From positions 1 through 6,457 of the forward strand of contig WTBX01000299.1 of assembly GCA_013138855.1 (NCBI GenBank): a stretch of DNA of 6,457 nucleotides, written 5' to 3'. The notes beneath the pieces are model-generated. The model had not been told where the DNA came from, did not search any database, and was given only the letters and a program-made list of their open reading frames with translations. Position 1 is the first letter of the stretch. Each line of letters opens with the position of its first letter. Source of the stretch: Methylococcaceae bacterium. Its GTDB lineage: Bacteria > Pseudomonadota > Gammaproteobacteria > Methylococcales > Methylomonadaceae. The position numbers and the translations under genes were made by a program. Below, piece by piece: positions 1-5,402 of the stretch.

Positions 1-797
1 GTTTATATAATGAAAAAAACAGCTCTCACGAACATTCGATTGATCTTCATGCCGTAACAGGGCCAGGGGGCGGTGCGACTTTGACAGGTGTTAAAGCGGG
101 TGAAACCAAATCCATGCAGTTTAAAGCCTTAAATGCTGGATTATTTGTCTATCATTGCGCGGCGGGTAACGCGCCTACGCATATTGCTAATGGCATGTAT
201 GGAATGATTTTGGTTGAACCTAAAGAAGGTTTGTCGCCTGTTGATAAAGAATTTTATTTGATGCAAGGTGAGATTTATACCAAAGGTTTGCTGGGTGAAC
301 GCGGTTTTCAAGCCTTTGATGGGCTAAAAATGATTGAAGAGCGTCCAGAATATATTGTTTTCAATGGTCGGGTTTTCTCATTAGTTGATAATGGCGGCAT
401 TAAAGCCAATGTTGGCGATAATATTCGTCTTTTTGTCGGCAATGCAGGGGTGAGTAAAATTTCATCTTTTCATTTGATTGGCGAGATTTTTGATAAGGTT
501 TATCCAGAAGCTTCAATGGGTACACCGCTAATAAATGTACAGACGACACTCATTCCCGCAGGTGGAGCAACGATAGCTGAATTGAAGCTCAATGTGCCGG
601 GTGATTATGTATTCGTCGATCATGCTTTAGCGCGAATTGATCGAGGTGCTTGGGGCTTGTTGAGTGTTTCAGGTGAAAAAGACCCTGCGATTTTTTCAGC
701 ACTTGAGCCGTCTTCAAAAACAAAGTTAAAGGCAAAGGCTAAAGCAAAATCTAAAAAAATGAATCCTTCCATGCCTATGGATATGAAAATGAATTAA
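1..797 (+). CDS. nirK: Copper-containing nitrite reductase NirK (AniA-like), 5' end cut off by the window
   Basis: NirK reduces nitrite to nitric oxide in the periplasm or at the outer membrane. The frame is open from position 3 with no start codon in view, giving 264 visible residues; about 90-120 N-terminal residues, including the export signal, should lie upstream. All visible sites of the two-cupredoxin fold are present, in residues of this fragment. The block HSIDLHAVTG supplies a type 1 Cu His (11), the catalytic Asp (14) and a type 2 Cu His (16). YHC gives type 2 His51 and type 1 Cys52. THIANGM gives type 1 His60 and Met65. SSFHLIGE carries the catalytic His157, and VDHALAR the type 2 His207. 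The stretch HIANGMYGMILVEPKEGL is very close to Neisseria AniA. The last 28 or so residues are unusual: a Lys/Ala block, then five Met in the final 12 residues. An annotation starting at the TTG at 81 would wrongly drop two type 2 and type 1 ligands. Confidence 0.95.
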   Translation, partial: LYNEKNSSHEHSIDLHAVTGPGGGATLTGVKAGETKSMQFKALNAGLFVYHCAAGNAPTHIANGMYGMILVEPKEGLSPVDKEFYLMQGEIYTKGLLGERGFQAFDGLKMIEERPEYIVFNGRVFSLVDNGGIKANVGDNIRLFVGNAGVSKISSFHLIGEIFDKVYPEASMGTPLINVQTTLIPAGGATIAELKLNVPGDYVFVDHALARIDRGAWGLLSVSGEKDPAIFSALEPSSKTKLKAKAKAKSKKMNPSMPMDMKMN

Positions 798-806
798 AAG
801 TCTTTT

Positions 807-832
807 GCGTAGCGTGCTGTCAGTAGCTACGC
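807..832. repeat. Short hairpin just downstream of nirK
   Basis: GCGTAGC (807-813) pairs perfectly with GCTACGC (826-832) across a 12-nt loop, starting 10 nt after the nirK stop. No T-run follows, so it is not a convincing intrinsic terminator. It could protect the 3' end of the nirK mRNA. Confidence 0.4.
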
Positions 833-854
833 TCATATTGATGTATTTAATGGG

Positions 855-909
855 GACTGGCAGCTACCCAAAAGACTACGTCTTTCGGATAGCCGCCAGT
901 CTTATTTTA
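855..909 (+). terminator. Nested hairpin with T-rich tail, possible nirK terminator
   Basis: The outer arms 855-869 and 887-901 (GACTGGCAGCTA against TAGCCGCCAGTC) pair over 15 positions with two mismatches. The enclosed loop folds again as AAAGAC-TAC-GTCTTT (871-885). The tract TTATTTTAT follows directly at 902-910. It is about 58 nt after the nirK stop and is a plausible transcription end. The outer arms share the ACTGGCAG core with the repeat at 953-1006, so it may instead be a member of a dispersed repeat family. Confidence 0.45.
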
Positions 910-952
910 TGGCTCTTCAGTATCTTCCGTGGAACAAAGATATTTTAGGAAT

Positions 953-1006
953 AGGATTGGCAGTCCTCTCGTGATTTTCATAGTTTATAGAAGGACTGCC
1001 AGTCCT
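953..1006. repeat. Inverted repeat with self-palindromic arms (AGGACTGGCAGTCCT type)
   Basis: The left arm AGGATTGGCAGTCCT (953-967) and right arm AGGACTGCCAGTCCT (992-1006) are inverted copies with one difference, separated by 24 nt. The right arm is itself a perfect 7-1-7 palindrome, and the left arm is one with one mismatch. A T-rich stretch follows. The core matches the arms of the hairpin at 855-901, so two related structures stand side by side next to a transposase remnant. This looks like a small dispersed repeat (REP/MITE-like) rather than part of a gene. Confidence 0.6.
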
Positions 1007-1035
1007 TACTTTTGTATTTTCACGGGAGACCCTAA

Positions 1036-1266
1036 AGAAGCTATTTTATCAATCATCAACACATGATGAATTATGCCGCTCAAGTGGGTATTATGGAGGC
1101 GGCTTGTAAAACGCGGGTTAAGCAGCGTCTTGGTGGTTCAGGTATGCGCGGGAAGGATAAAGGCGCGAAAGTTATTTTATCGTTACGGGCTTTGGTTCAA
1201 TTAAAGGGAAGATGGCAGCAATTTTGGGGGAAAATTGAACAATATGGCTCTCAAATTTACGCATAA
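1036..1266 (+). pseudogene. Decayed C-terminal remnant of an ISKra4-like transposase
   Basis: The frame opens after a stop at 1033-1035 and reads RSYFINHQH, then MMNYAAQVGIMEAACKTR, VKQRLGGSGMR and GAKVILSLRALVQLKGRWQQFW, ending at a TAA at 1264-1266. The block EAACK-(4-5 residues)-QRL-x-GSGMR-(5-6 residues)-GA-(2 residues)-LSLRAL followed by GRWQQFW is, from memory of the family, the C-terminal end of ISKra4-type transposases. The usual PIGSG before EAACK appears shortened to VG, and the Trp usually following GSGMR is Gly. Catalytic parts of the enzyme are absent. An apparent 67-codon gene starting at the ATG at 1063 is therefore only the tail of a dead element. I could not see IS ends. Confidence 0.75.
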
Positions 1267-1299
1267 TTCACATTATATAAAATCAGCACTCTAATCTAA

Positions 1300-1617
1300 C
1301 TACCCAAGCTCTCGTAAAACTTCTCGTAAAGACTCTATTTCCTCGGGGGTTGCCTCGTTCCATTCTTCAGCATTTGAGGCAATATAAGCCAAATCATTAA
1401 GAATATCAGGAACAACTTGCAAACCAGCATCATTTTTTGTATTAAAAAGATGTAGCATAATTTTTTGCATCTCTTTATTTCTAGATTTTAAGCGAGATTG
1501 TCCCCATCTATTTAAATTCCCTGCAACTTGCTTTTGAAGAGCCGTTTGTTGCTCTTTTGCTAGTGCTAATAACAGTCCATAAAAGTAAGATTCTTTTTGT
1601 TCTAATTGATTACTCAT
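1300..1617 (-). CDS. Uncharacterised 105-residue protein downstream of the sigma-54 regulator
   Basis: I do not recognise this protein. It is 105 residues, without signal peptide, membrane segment, cysteine or obvious metal-binding motif, and looks soluble and mostly helical. The N-terminal half is basic and glutamine-rich (KEQQTALQKQ, SRLKSRNKE), and the C-terminal quarter is acidic (EEWNEATPEEIESLREVL). It starts 38 nt after the stop of the sigma-54 regulator on the same strand, with a weak GGAT about 7 nt before its ATG, so the two are probably co-transcribed. Its codon use looks like that of its neighbours. A role as accessory factor or partner of the regulator is only a guess from position. 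Its 3' end faces the transposase remnant with 33 nt between them, and I see no strong terminator there. Confidence 0.7.
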   Translation of the reverse strand: MSNQLEQKESYFYGLLLALAKEQQTALQKQVAGNLNRWGQSRLKSRNKEMQKIMLHLFNTKNDAGLQVVPDILNDLAYIASNAEEWNEATPEEIESLREVLRELG

Positions 1618-1655
1618 AGTTTTATCCGTACTAATAATGCTTTAATGTTGTGAGG

Positions 1656-2996
1656 TTAAATGCCATAAGTCTTACGCTTACGCCAGAAAGTTGCGCGGCT
1701 CATATCAAGAGATTTAGCCGCATGAGTCACTTTGCCATTACATTGAATTAATGCCTGTTCAATGGCTTGTTTTTCTGCTGTGGCGGATAGTACCACAGGC
1801 TCGGTTGATTCTTTAATAGGCTCGGGAGATTCTCTAAATTCGGGCGGTAGTTCTGATAGACGTAATACTGAGCCGCGTCCAACAACGAAAGCATATTCTA
1901 GTACATTTTGTAATTCTCGAATATTGCCTTTCCATTGATAATCCAGCAAGACTCGCATCGCTTGAGGATCTATTTTTTCAATTTGACGTAAACCTTTTTG
2001 ATTATGTTGCTCGATAAAATGTGCTAATAATAAATTAATATCTTCGCGCCGTTCCCGTAAGGGCGGAATAAAAATCGGCACAACCCGTAAGCGATACATT
2101 AAATCCTCTCTAAAACGTCCTGCTTTAACTTCTTCTCGCAACGCTCTATGAGTAGCGGCAACGATACGTACATTGACACTATAACTGCGAGTATCGCCTA
2201 CAGGCGTGTAAACGCGCTCTTGTATCACTCTTAATAATTTCGCCTGCAATTCTAACGGTAATTCAGCGACTTCATCTAAAAACAACGTTCCGCCATCGGC
2301 TTGGCTAAATAATCCTGCATGATCTTTAATCGCGCCACTGAATGCGCCGCGTACATGACCGAATAATTCGCTCTCTAATAAGTTTGAAGATAGCGCGGCG
2401 CAATTTATCGCTAAAAAGGGTTGTTTACTGCGTGAGCTTAGGTCGTGAATCGCCCGCGCGACTAATTCTTTACCTGTGCCACTTTCACCACGCACTAATA
2501 CAGTGGCTTCGGTTTTTGCAGCACTTTGAATAATTTGAAAGACAGGCTGCATTTGTGGCGAGCGGCTTAAAATGCCTTGGAAATTTTGAGATAAGTTTTG
2601 CGGGGAGCTATCGGTTAATAAAAAAGCTGATGATTGCACTGAGCGCGGCTGTAATAAACATAAGCCGCCAGCAAATGCGCCTTGTGAATTAAACAAGGCT
2701 TGCGGATATTGTTTGACAGCAATGATTTGACCATCTGCGCGTTTTAATTCTAAATCTTGTTGTTGTTTTTCAGGGTTTTCTGAAATGTCATATTCTTGGG
2801 GACAACGCTTTCCTAAAACCTCAGCTTTTTTTAAGTCGAGTAATTTTTCTGCTCCCTCACTCCATAAAATAATTTTATGTTCCTTATCGACAATGAACAT
2901 TGCGCTGGCATCGCATAACTCTGCCATCTGTTGAATAACAGCTTGAGATTCAAAACCTTGTAGCCAGTTTTTTAATAATGTTTCAGAATGTTTCAT
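1656..2996 (-). CDS. Sigma-54-dependent transcriptional activator, PAS-AAA+-Fis HTH (FisR-like)
   Basis: A 446-residue bacterial enhancer-binding protein that should remodel RNA polymerase-sigma54 using ATP. Residues about 20-115 form a PAS-like sensor (FIVDKEHKIILWSEGAEKLL). The AAA+ domain spans about 142-370: Walker A GESGTGKE (170-177), the sigma-54 contact loop GAFSGA (216-221, with Ser in place of the usual Thr), Walker B GTLFLDE (235-241), and FREDLMYRL with PLRER near the end. The Fis-type helix-turn-helix occupies about 405-446 (THAAKSLDMSRATFWRKR). There is no receiver domain, so it is not a two-component regulator. It diverges from a persulfide dioxygenase gene that has a sigma-54 promoter, as FisR does elsewhere, so sensing of sulfane sulfur is a reasonable inference. 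Cysteines in the sensor are 28, 65 and 113 only. No strong ribosome site precedes the ATG. Its first codons contain two copies of the putative binding heptamer. Confidence 0.92.
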   Translation of the reverse strand: MKHSETLLKNWLQGFESQAVIQQMAELCDASAMFIVDKEHKIILWSEGAEKLLDLKKAEVLGKRCPQEYDISENPEKQQQDLELKRADGQIIAVKQYPQALFNSQGAFAGGLCLLQPRSVQSSAFLLTDSSPQNLSQNFQGILSRSPQMQPVFQIIQSAAKTEATVLVRGESGTGKELVARAIHDLSSRSKQPFLAINCAALSSNLLESELFGHVRGAFSGAIKDHAGLFSQADGGTLFLDEVAELPLELQAKLLRVIQERVYTPVGDTRSYSVNVRIVAATHRALREEVKAGRFREDLMYRLRVVPIFIPPLRERREDINLLLAHFIEQHNQKGLRQIEKIDPQAMRVLLDYQWKGNIRELQNVLEYAFVVGRGSVLRLSELPPEFRESPEPIKESTEPVVLSATAEKQAIEQALIQCNGKVTHAAKSLDMSRATFWRKRKTYGI

Positions 2997-3048
2997 AGTT
3001 GTTTCAACTTGTCTTATTATTTTGTTTCATTGAAACATTTGTGAAACA
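2979..3048. promoter_or_regulatory. Enhancer (UAS) array: six TGTTTCA/TGAAACA heptamers
   Basis: TGTTTCA occurs at 2979-2985, 2989-2995, 3000-3006 and 3023-3029, and its inverse TGAAACA at 3031-3037 and 3042-3048. The pair 3023-3037 makes a perfect 7-1-7 palindrome, as expected for a dimeric Fis-HTH protein. Start-to-start steps are 10, 11, 23, 8 and 11 bp, close to whole helical turns apart from the palindrome. The array lies about 75-145 bp upstream of the sigma-54 promoter at 3122-3138, the usual range for enhancer sites. The two distal copies lie inside the first codons of the regulator. Binding by that regulator is inferred from location. Confidence 0.7.
3016..3045 (-). promoter_or_regulatory. 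Weak candidate sigma-70 promoter of the regulator gene
   Basis: On the minus strand TTCACA (3045-3040) and AATAAT (3021-3016) are separated by 18 nt, which would start transcription about 10-15 nt before the regulator ATG. The perfect heptamer palindrome 3023-3037 would fill the spacer between the two boxes, so occupancy there could repress the gene. Both boxes are poor matches and the leader would be very short, so this is tentative. Confidence 0.25.
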
Positions 3049-3121
3049 TGCTGTAAACCATAAATATTTTAAGGTAATAAAAATATCCTTTATTTACAGT
3101 AGTTTACAAATAAATTAAAAG

Positions 3122-3138
3122 TTGGCATTGTCTTTGCT
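3122..3138 (+). promoter_or_regulatory. Sigma-54 (-24/-12) promoter of the persulfide dioxygenase gene
   Basis: TTGGCATTGTCTTTGCT fits TTGGCAyrNNNNTTGCW at almost every informative position, with the invariant GG (3124-3125) and GC (3136-3137) at the required spacing. The predicted start is near 3149, giving an 86-nt leader before the ATG at 3235. The nearby enhancer-like array and the divergent sigma-54 activator support it. Confidence 0.88.
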
Positions 3139-3223
3139 CTTATGTTAAAACAAGATAGATCTTATAACCGTTTTTATATTTTAGATAAAAATGATTAAAC
3201 ACCCATAACAATGATTTCCAAAC

Positions 3224-3229
3224 AGGAGA
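3224..3229 (+). promoter_or_regulatory. Ribosome binding site that fixes the start at 3235
   Basis: AGGAGA lies 5 nt before the ATG at 3235. The in-frame ATG at 3211 is preceded only by ACACCCATAACA, with no Shine-Dalgarno sequence, and would place this purine box inside the coding region. The protein family also usually begins with a sequence like MIFKQLFD. Confidence 0.85.
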
Positions 3230-3234
3230 CAGCC

Positions 3235-4314
3235 ATGATTTTCAAACAACTTTTTGATGATGCGACTTGGACTTATACCTATTTAATCGCAGACCCTAAA
3301 ACCAAAGAAGCGGTTTTTATCGACCCTGTTAACACACATGTCGATGATTATTTAAAGTTACTAGACGATGACGAGTTAACGCTTAAATATTCGCTAGAAA
3401 CCCATGTTCATGCCGACCATATAACTGCGGGTGGTTTATTACGCCAAAAAACAGGGGCGCAAACGGCTGTTAGTAGTTTATGTGGTGCAGAAACAGCCGA
3501 TATTCAAATTGAAGATGGCGATGTGTTTGAGTTTGCTGATGGCGAAAAAATCAAGGTGATTTCAACAGCAGGTCATACCGCTGGCAGCATTTCCTTTTTA
3601 TGGCGTGATCGTTTGTTTTCGGGCGATTCTCTATTCATCGGTGGTTGTGGACGAACTGATTTTCAAGGAGGGAGTGCAGGGGATTTATATGATGCGATTA
3701 CCCAGCGTTTGTTTACGTTACCAGATGATACTTTGGTTTATCCCGGCCATGATTATCAGGGAAGATGGGTTAGTAATATTCATCAGGAGCGGACGAATAA
3801 TCCACGTTTATCAGGTAAATCACGCGAAGAGTTTATTGAGATTATGGAAAATTTAAATTTACCTAATCCTAAATTAATTGATGAAGCTGTTCCTGCAAAT
3901 CGTTATTGCGGTTTAGATGAAGATGAATGTCAGGATGCTATGGTACGTAGAGATTTAAAACTGCCTAAACGCAATATGGGAACGGCTGCCGATAAAGTCG
4001 CTGCGGCTAAACAGCAGATTACCGAAGTCACGGTTGAAATCGCGAAACAGTTAATTGCAGAAGGTAATATCAATGTTGTTGATGTGCGTGAAGGCGGTGA
4101 ATACGAAGCGGGGCATATTGAGGATGCGATTTTATTACCTCGCGGTGTTTTGGAATTTAAAGTTGGCGGTGTTGTGCAATTGGCGGATAAATCAGGAGCG
4201 ATATTAGTTTATTGTCGTACTGGTGGACGTTCTGCACTCGCAGCGCAAACGCTACAAGACTTAGGTTATAACAACGTATTGTCTGTGGCAGGTGGCTTTG
4301 AGGCTTGGTCTTAA
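3235..4314 (+). CDS. Persulfide dioxygenase-rhodanese fusion (ETHE1-like MBL fold plus rhodanese)
   Basis: A 359-residue cytoplasmic enzyme expected to oxidise glutathione persulfide to sulfite with O2, with a fused rhodanese that moves sulfane sulfur between glutathione persulfide, thiosulfate and sulfite. The N-terminal metallo-beta-lactamase fold (about 1-240) has THVHADH (56-62), TAGHTAGS (111-118) and FSGDS (128-132). His57, His114 and Asp131 correspond to the mononuclear iron ligands of human ETHE1 (His79, His135, Asp154), and Arg140 in GCGRTDF to its glutathione-binding Arg163. A linker leads to a rhodanese domain (about 262-357) with VVDVRE and the loop CRTGGR, whose catalytic Cys is 327. 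The length fits the known MBL-rhodanese fusions, and no TusA domain is attached. It is driven by the sigma-54 promoter at 3122-3138. No sulfide:quinone oxidoreductase gene is visible in the window, so the source of persulfide must lie elsewhere. Confidence 0.93.
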   Translation: MIFKQLFDDATWTYTYLIADPKTKEAVFIDPVNTHVDDYLKLLDDDELTLKYSLETHVHADHITAGGLLRQKTGAQTAVSSLCGAETADIQIEDGDVFEFADGEKIKVISTAGHTAGSISFLWRDRLFSGDSLFIGGCGRTDFQGGSAGDLYDAITQRLFTLPDDTLVYPGHDYQGRWVSNIHQERTNNPRLSGKSREEFIEIMENLNLPNPKLIDEAVPANRYCGLDEDECQDAMVRRDLKLPKRNMGTAADKVAAAKQQITEVTVEIAKQLIAEGNINVVDVREGGEYEAGHIEDAILLPRGVLEFKVGGVVQLADKSGAILVYCRTGGRSALAAQTLQDLGYNNVLSVAGGFEAWS

Positions 4315-4397
4315 GCGGTCGATTAATATTGAGTAGCTGGTGTTACGCAAAAAATTATAAATAGCCAAATAATAAGCAATAAACATTTTTGTTGTTT

Positions 4398-4594
4398 GGA
4401 GTGAAAAACAAGTTTTTTCATTGACGTTCCAAATCGAAGTTTTGGATTATGTTGGAGTCCAATAGCTTTAGCTATTGGCGTAAAGAGTCAGAACTAAAAC
4501 TTGCCTGTTTTAGCAGTTTTAAAAACTCGCCAATAGCTAAAGCTATTGGACTCCGCTGTTATATGCAAACGTGAAAAACTTATTTTTTCACTCC
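4398..4594. repeat. Composite nested inverted-repeat element in a gene-free stretch
   Basis: The 415 nt between the dioxygenase and the next gene hold no gene. Arms B (4454-4480) and B' (4528-4554) are 27-bp perfect inverted copies, and each contains a hairpin of its own (CCAATAGCT-TT-AGCTATTGG). Between them sits a central hairpin CTAAAAC-TTGCCT-GTTTTAG (4494-4513). Outside them, A (4398-4420) and A' (4571-4594) are imperfect inverted copies of GGAGTGAAAAA..GTTTTTCA, again each self-palindromic (GTGAAAAA-CTTAT-TTTTTCAC on the right). The arrangement is nearly symmetric about position 4503. Faint further similarity of GCTGGTGTTAC (near 4335) and GTAACATCAG (4600-4609) may mark outer ends. It looks like a MITE or REP-type element; it could also end dioxygenase transcription or form a structured RNA. 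No target duplication was identified. Confidence 0.75.
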
Positions 4595-4652
4595 TCTGTG
4601 TAACATCAGTGAGTAGTTTGACGGCTTGTAAGTTGAGCTACTTTTTTAAACA

Positions 4653-4674
4653 TTGCTATTCATGGGGATAGCAA
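4653..4674. repeat. Short perfect hairpin TTGCTAT-N8-ATAGCAA
   Basis: A 7-bp perfect stem with an 8-nt loop (TCATGGGG) lies 56 nt upstream of the DUF1264 gene. The left arm overlaps a possible -35 (TTGCTA) with a possible -10 TATTTA at 4677-4682, so it may be part of the gene's control region. The function is unknown. Confidence 0.35.
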
Positions 4675-4690
4675 CGTATTTATTTAATTA

Positions 4691-4704
4691 GAACATCTAT
4701 GTTC
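4691..4704. promoter_or_regulatory. 14-bp perfect palindrome, possible operator
   Basis: GAACAT-CT-ATGTTC is a perfect palindrome 25 nt upstream of the ATG at 4730 and just downstream of a weak candidate promoter (TTGCTA 4653-4658, TATTTA 4677-4682). A dimeric repressor site is possible. The stem is too AT-rich and too far from a T-run to be a terminator. Confidence 0.35.
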
Positions 4705-4729
4705 TCGTGTATATTTTGAGGGTATCACA

Positions 4730-5326
4730 ATGAAATCGAAATTATTAGTTAGTAGTTTAATCTTATTATCAACGGCTTGTGTAAATGCTGAGACTAAAGA
4801 CCCACATGCGTCTGAACATGCGGGCAATGTTGAGCTTAGAGCCAAAGTTTATAATGAAACCATGAATCCGCGCCAAAAAGAGTATCCAAATCATTTAGGT
4901 TTTAATGATTTGCATATTCAAGCCATCAGACATTTAAAACCTGATACGAATGATGTGCATGATCCAAAGTTACAAACGATTGTGCATCATCATTGTAAAG
5001 CGTATGAAGATTCAACCTTATTATGTTTGATGTTCCATACAGGCATGAAAGACCAAGATAAGCCGATGGGTTTTGAATATATTATTACCACTGCGCAATT
5101 TAACAAATTGCCAGAAGAAGAGAAACCGTACTGGCATTATCATTTGGAAGAGATTCCACGCGCTCATGCGACTTTTCCTGATTTGACCGCAGAAGAGGGT
5201 GCTAAATTATTACCTGTCGTTAATGAAACTTACGGTAAAGTGATTTACTTTAAACAGCCTCATGATGATATGCCTTTAGGCGAACCGTACATCATGCGTG
5301 TTCAAGATATGCCTGAGCAAGATTAG
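4730..5326 (+). CDS. Exported DUF1264/OBAP-family protein
   Basis: A 198-residue protein that I place in the DUF1264 (oil body-associated protein-like) family from the middle and C-terminal pattern: HLGFNDLHIQAIRHL, HHHC (86-89), a CLMF segment with a second Cys at 99, GFEYIITTAQFNKLPEEEK (114-132), WHYH (135-138) and VNETYGKVIYF. The biochemical role of bacterial members is not established. Residues 1-20 form a Sec signal: a basic start, the hydrophobic SLILLS, then either cleavage after VNA (18-20) or lipid attachment at Cys17. The lipobox STAC is weak, with Ser rather than Leu at -3. The mature protein is rich in His and acidic residues, so metal or haem contact is conceivable but unproven. 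A GAGGG (4718-4722) stands 7 nt before the ATG. It is followed by tandem hairpins and is probably a single-gene transcript, with a cytochrome peroxidase gene next on the same strand. Confidence 0.85.
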   Translation: MKSKLLVSSLILLSTACVNAETKDPHASEHAGNVELRAKVYNETMNPRQKEYPNHLGFNDLHIQAIRHLKPDTNDVHDPKLQTIVHHHCKAYEDSTLLCLMFHTGMKDQDKPMGFEYIITTAQFNKLPEEEKPYWHYHLEEIPRAHATFPDLTAEEGAKLLPVVNETYGKVIYFKQPHDDMPLGEPYIMRVQDMPEQD

Positions 5327-5338
5327 TTCTGTCCCTTT

Positions 5339-5391
5339 GCACTTAGTCAAGTGCTTTTAAACCAGAGGTTTTAAACCTCTGGTTCTTTTTT
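5339..5391 (+). terminator. Tandem intrinsic terminator hairpins
   Basis: A first stem GCACTT-AGTC-AAGTGC (5339-5354) is followed by TTTT. A stronger one follows: AACCAGAGG (5360-5368) pairs with CCTCTGGTT (5376-5384) around a TTTTAAA loop, then CTTTTTT (5385-5391). The second is a classic Rho-independent terminator for the DUF1264 gene. It ends 11 nt before the peroxidase start, so any promoter for that gene would have to overlap it, or the gene relies on read-through. Confidence 0.85.
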
Positions 5392-5402
5392 AAGAGTGAT
5401 TT

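Noticed and set aside
81..797. NirK starting at TTG 81
   Set aside because: The frame is open to the window edge, and the residues before 81 include His and Asp ligands and catalytic residues of NirK.
1063..1266. Independent 67-residue small protein
   Set aside because: The sequence matches a transposase C-terminal pattern, the frame continues upstream of the ATG with further transposase-like residues, and key residues are lost.
2342..2533. 63-codon open frame on the plus strand
   Set aside because: It lies entirely antisense to the conserved AAA+ domain of the sigma-54 regulator and has no recognisable product.
1656..2996. NorR-type nitric oxide regulator controlling the nearby nirK
   Set aside because: The sensor looks like PAS rather than the GAF domain of NorR, the binding repeats and sigma-54 promoter face the sulfur gene, and no such sites are visible near nirK.
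3211..3234. Upstream ATG at 3211 as start of the persulfide dioxygenase
   Set aside because: It has no ribosome site, and the good AGGAGA box lies between it and the ATG at 3235, which also gives the usual family N-terminus.
3605..3856. 83-codon open frame on the plus strand
   Set aside because: It is an out-of-frame shadow inside the metallo-beta-lactamase domain of the dioxygenase, whose iron ligands and glutathione site are in the other frame.
4398..4594. CRISPR array
   Set aside because: The repeats are inverted rather than direct, only two copies of each exist, and there are no regular spacers or cas genes.
4710..4715. TATATT as -10 box of the DUF1264 gene
   Set aside because: Transcription would start at or after the GAGGG ribosome site at 4718-4722, leaving a transcript without it.
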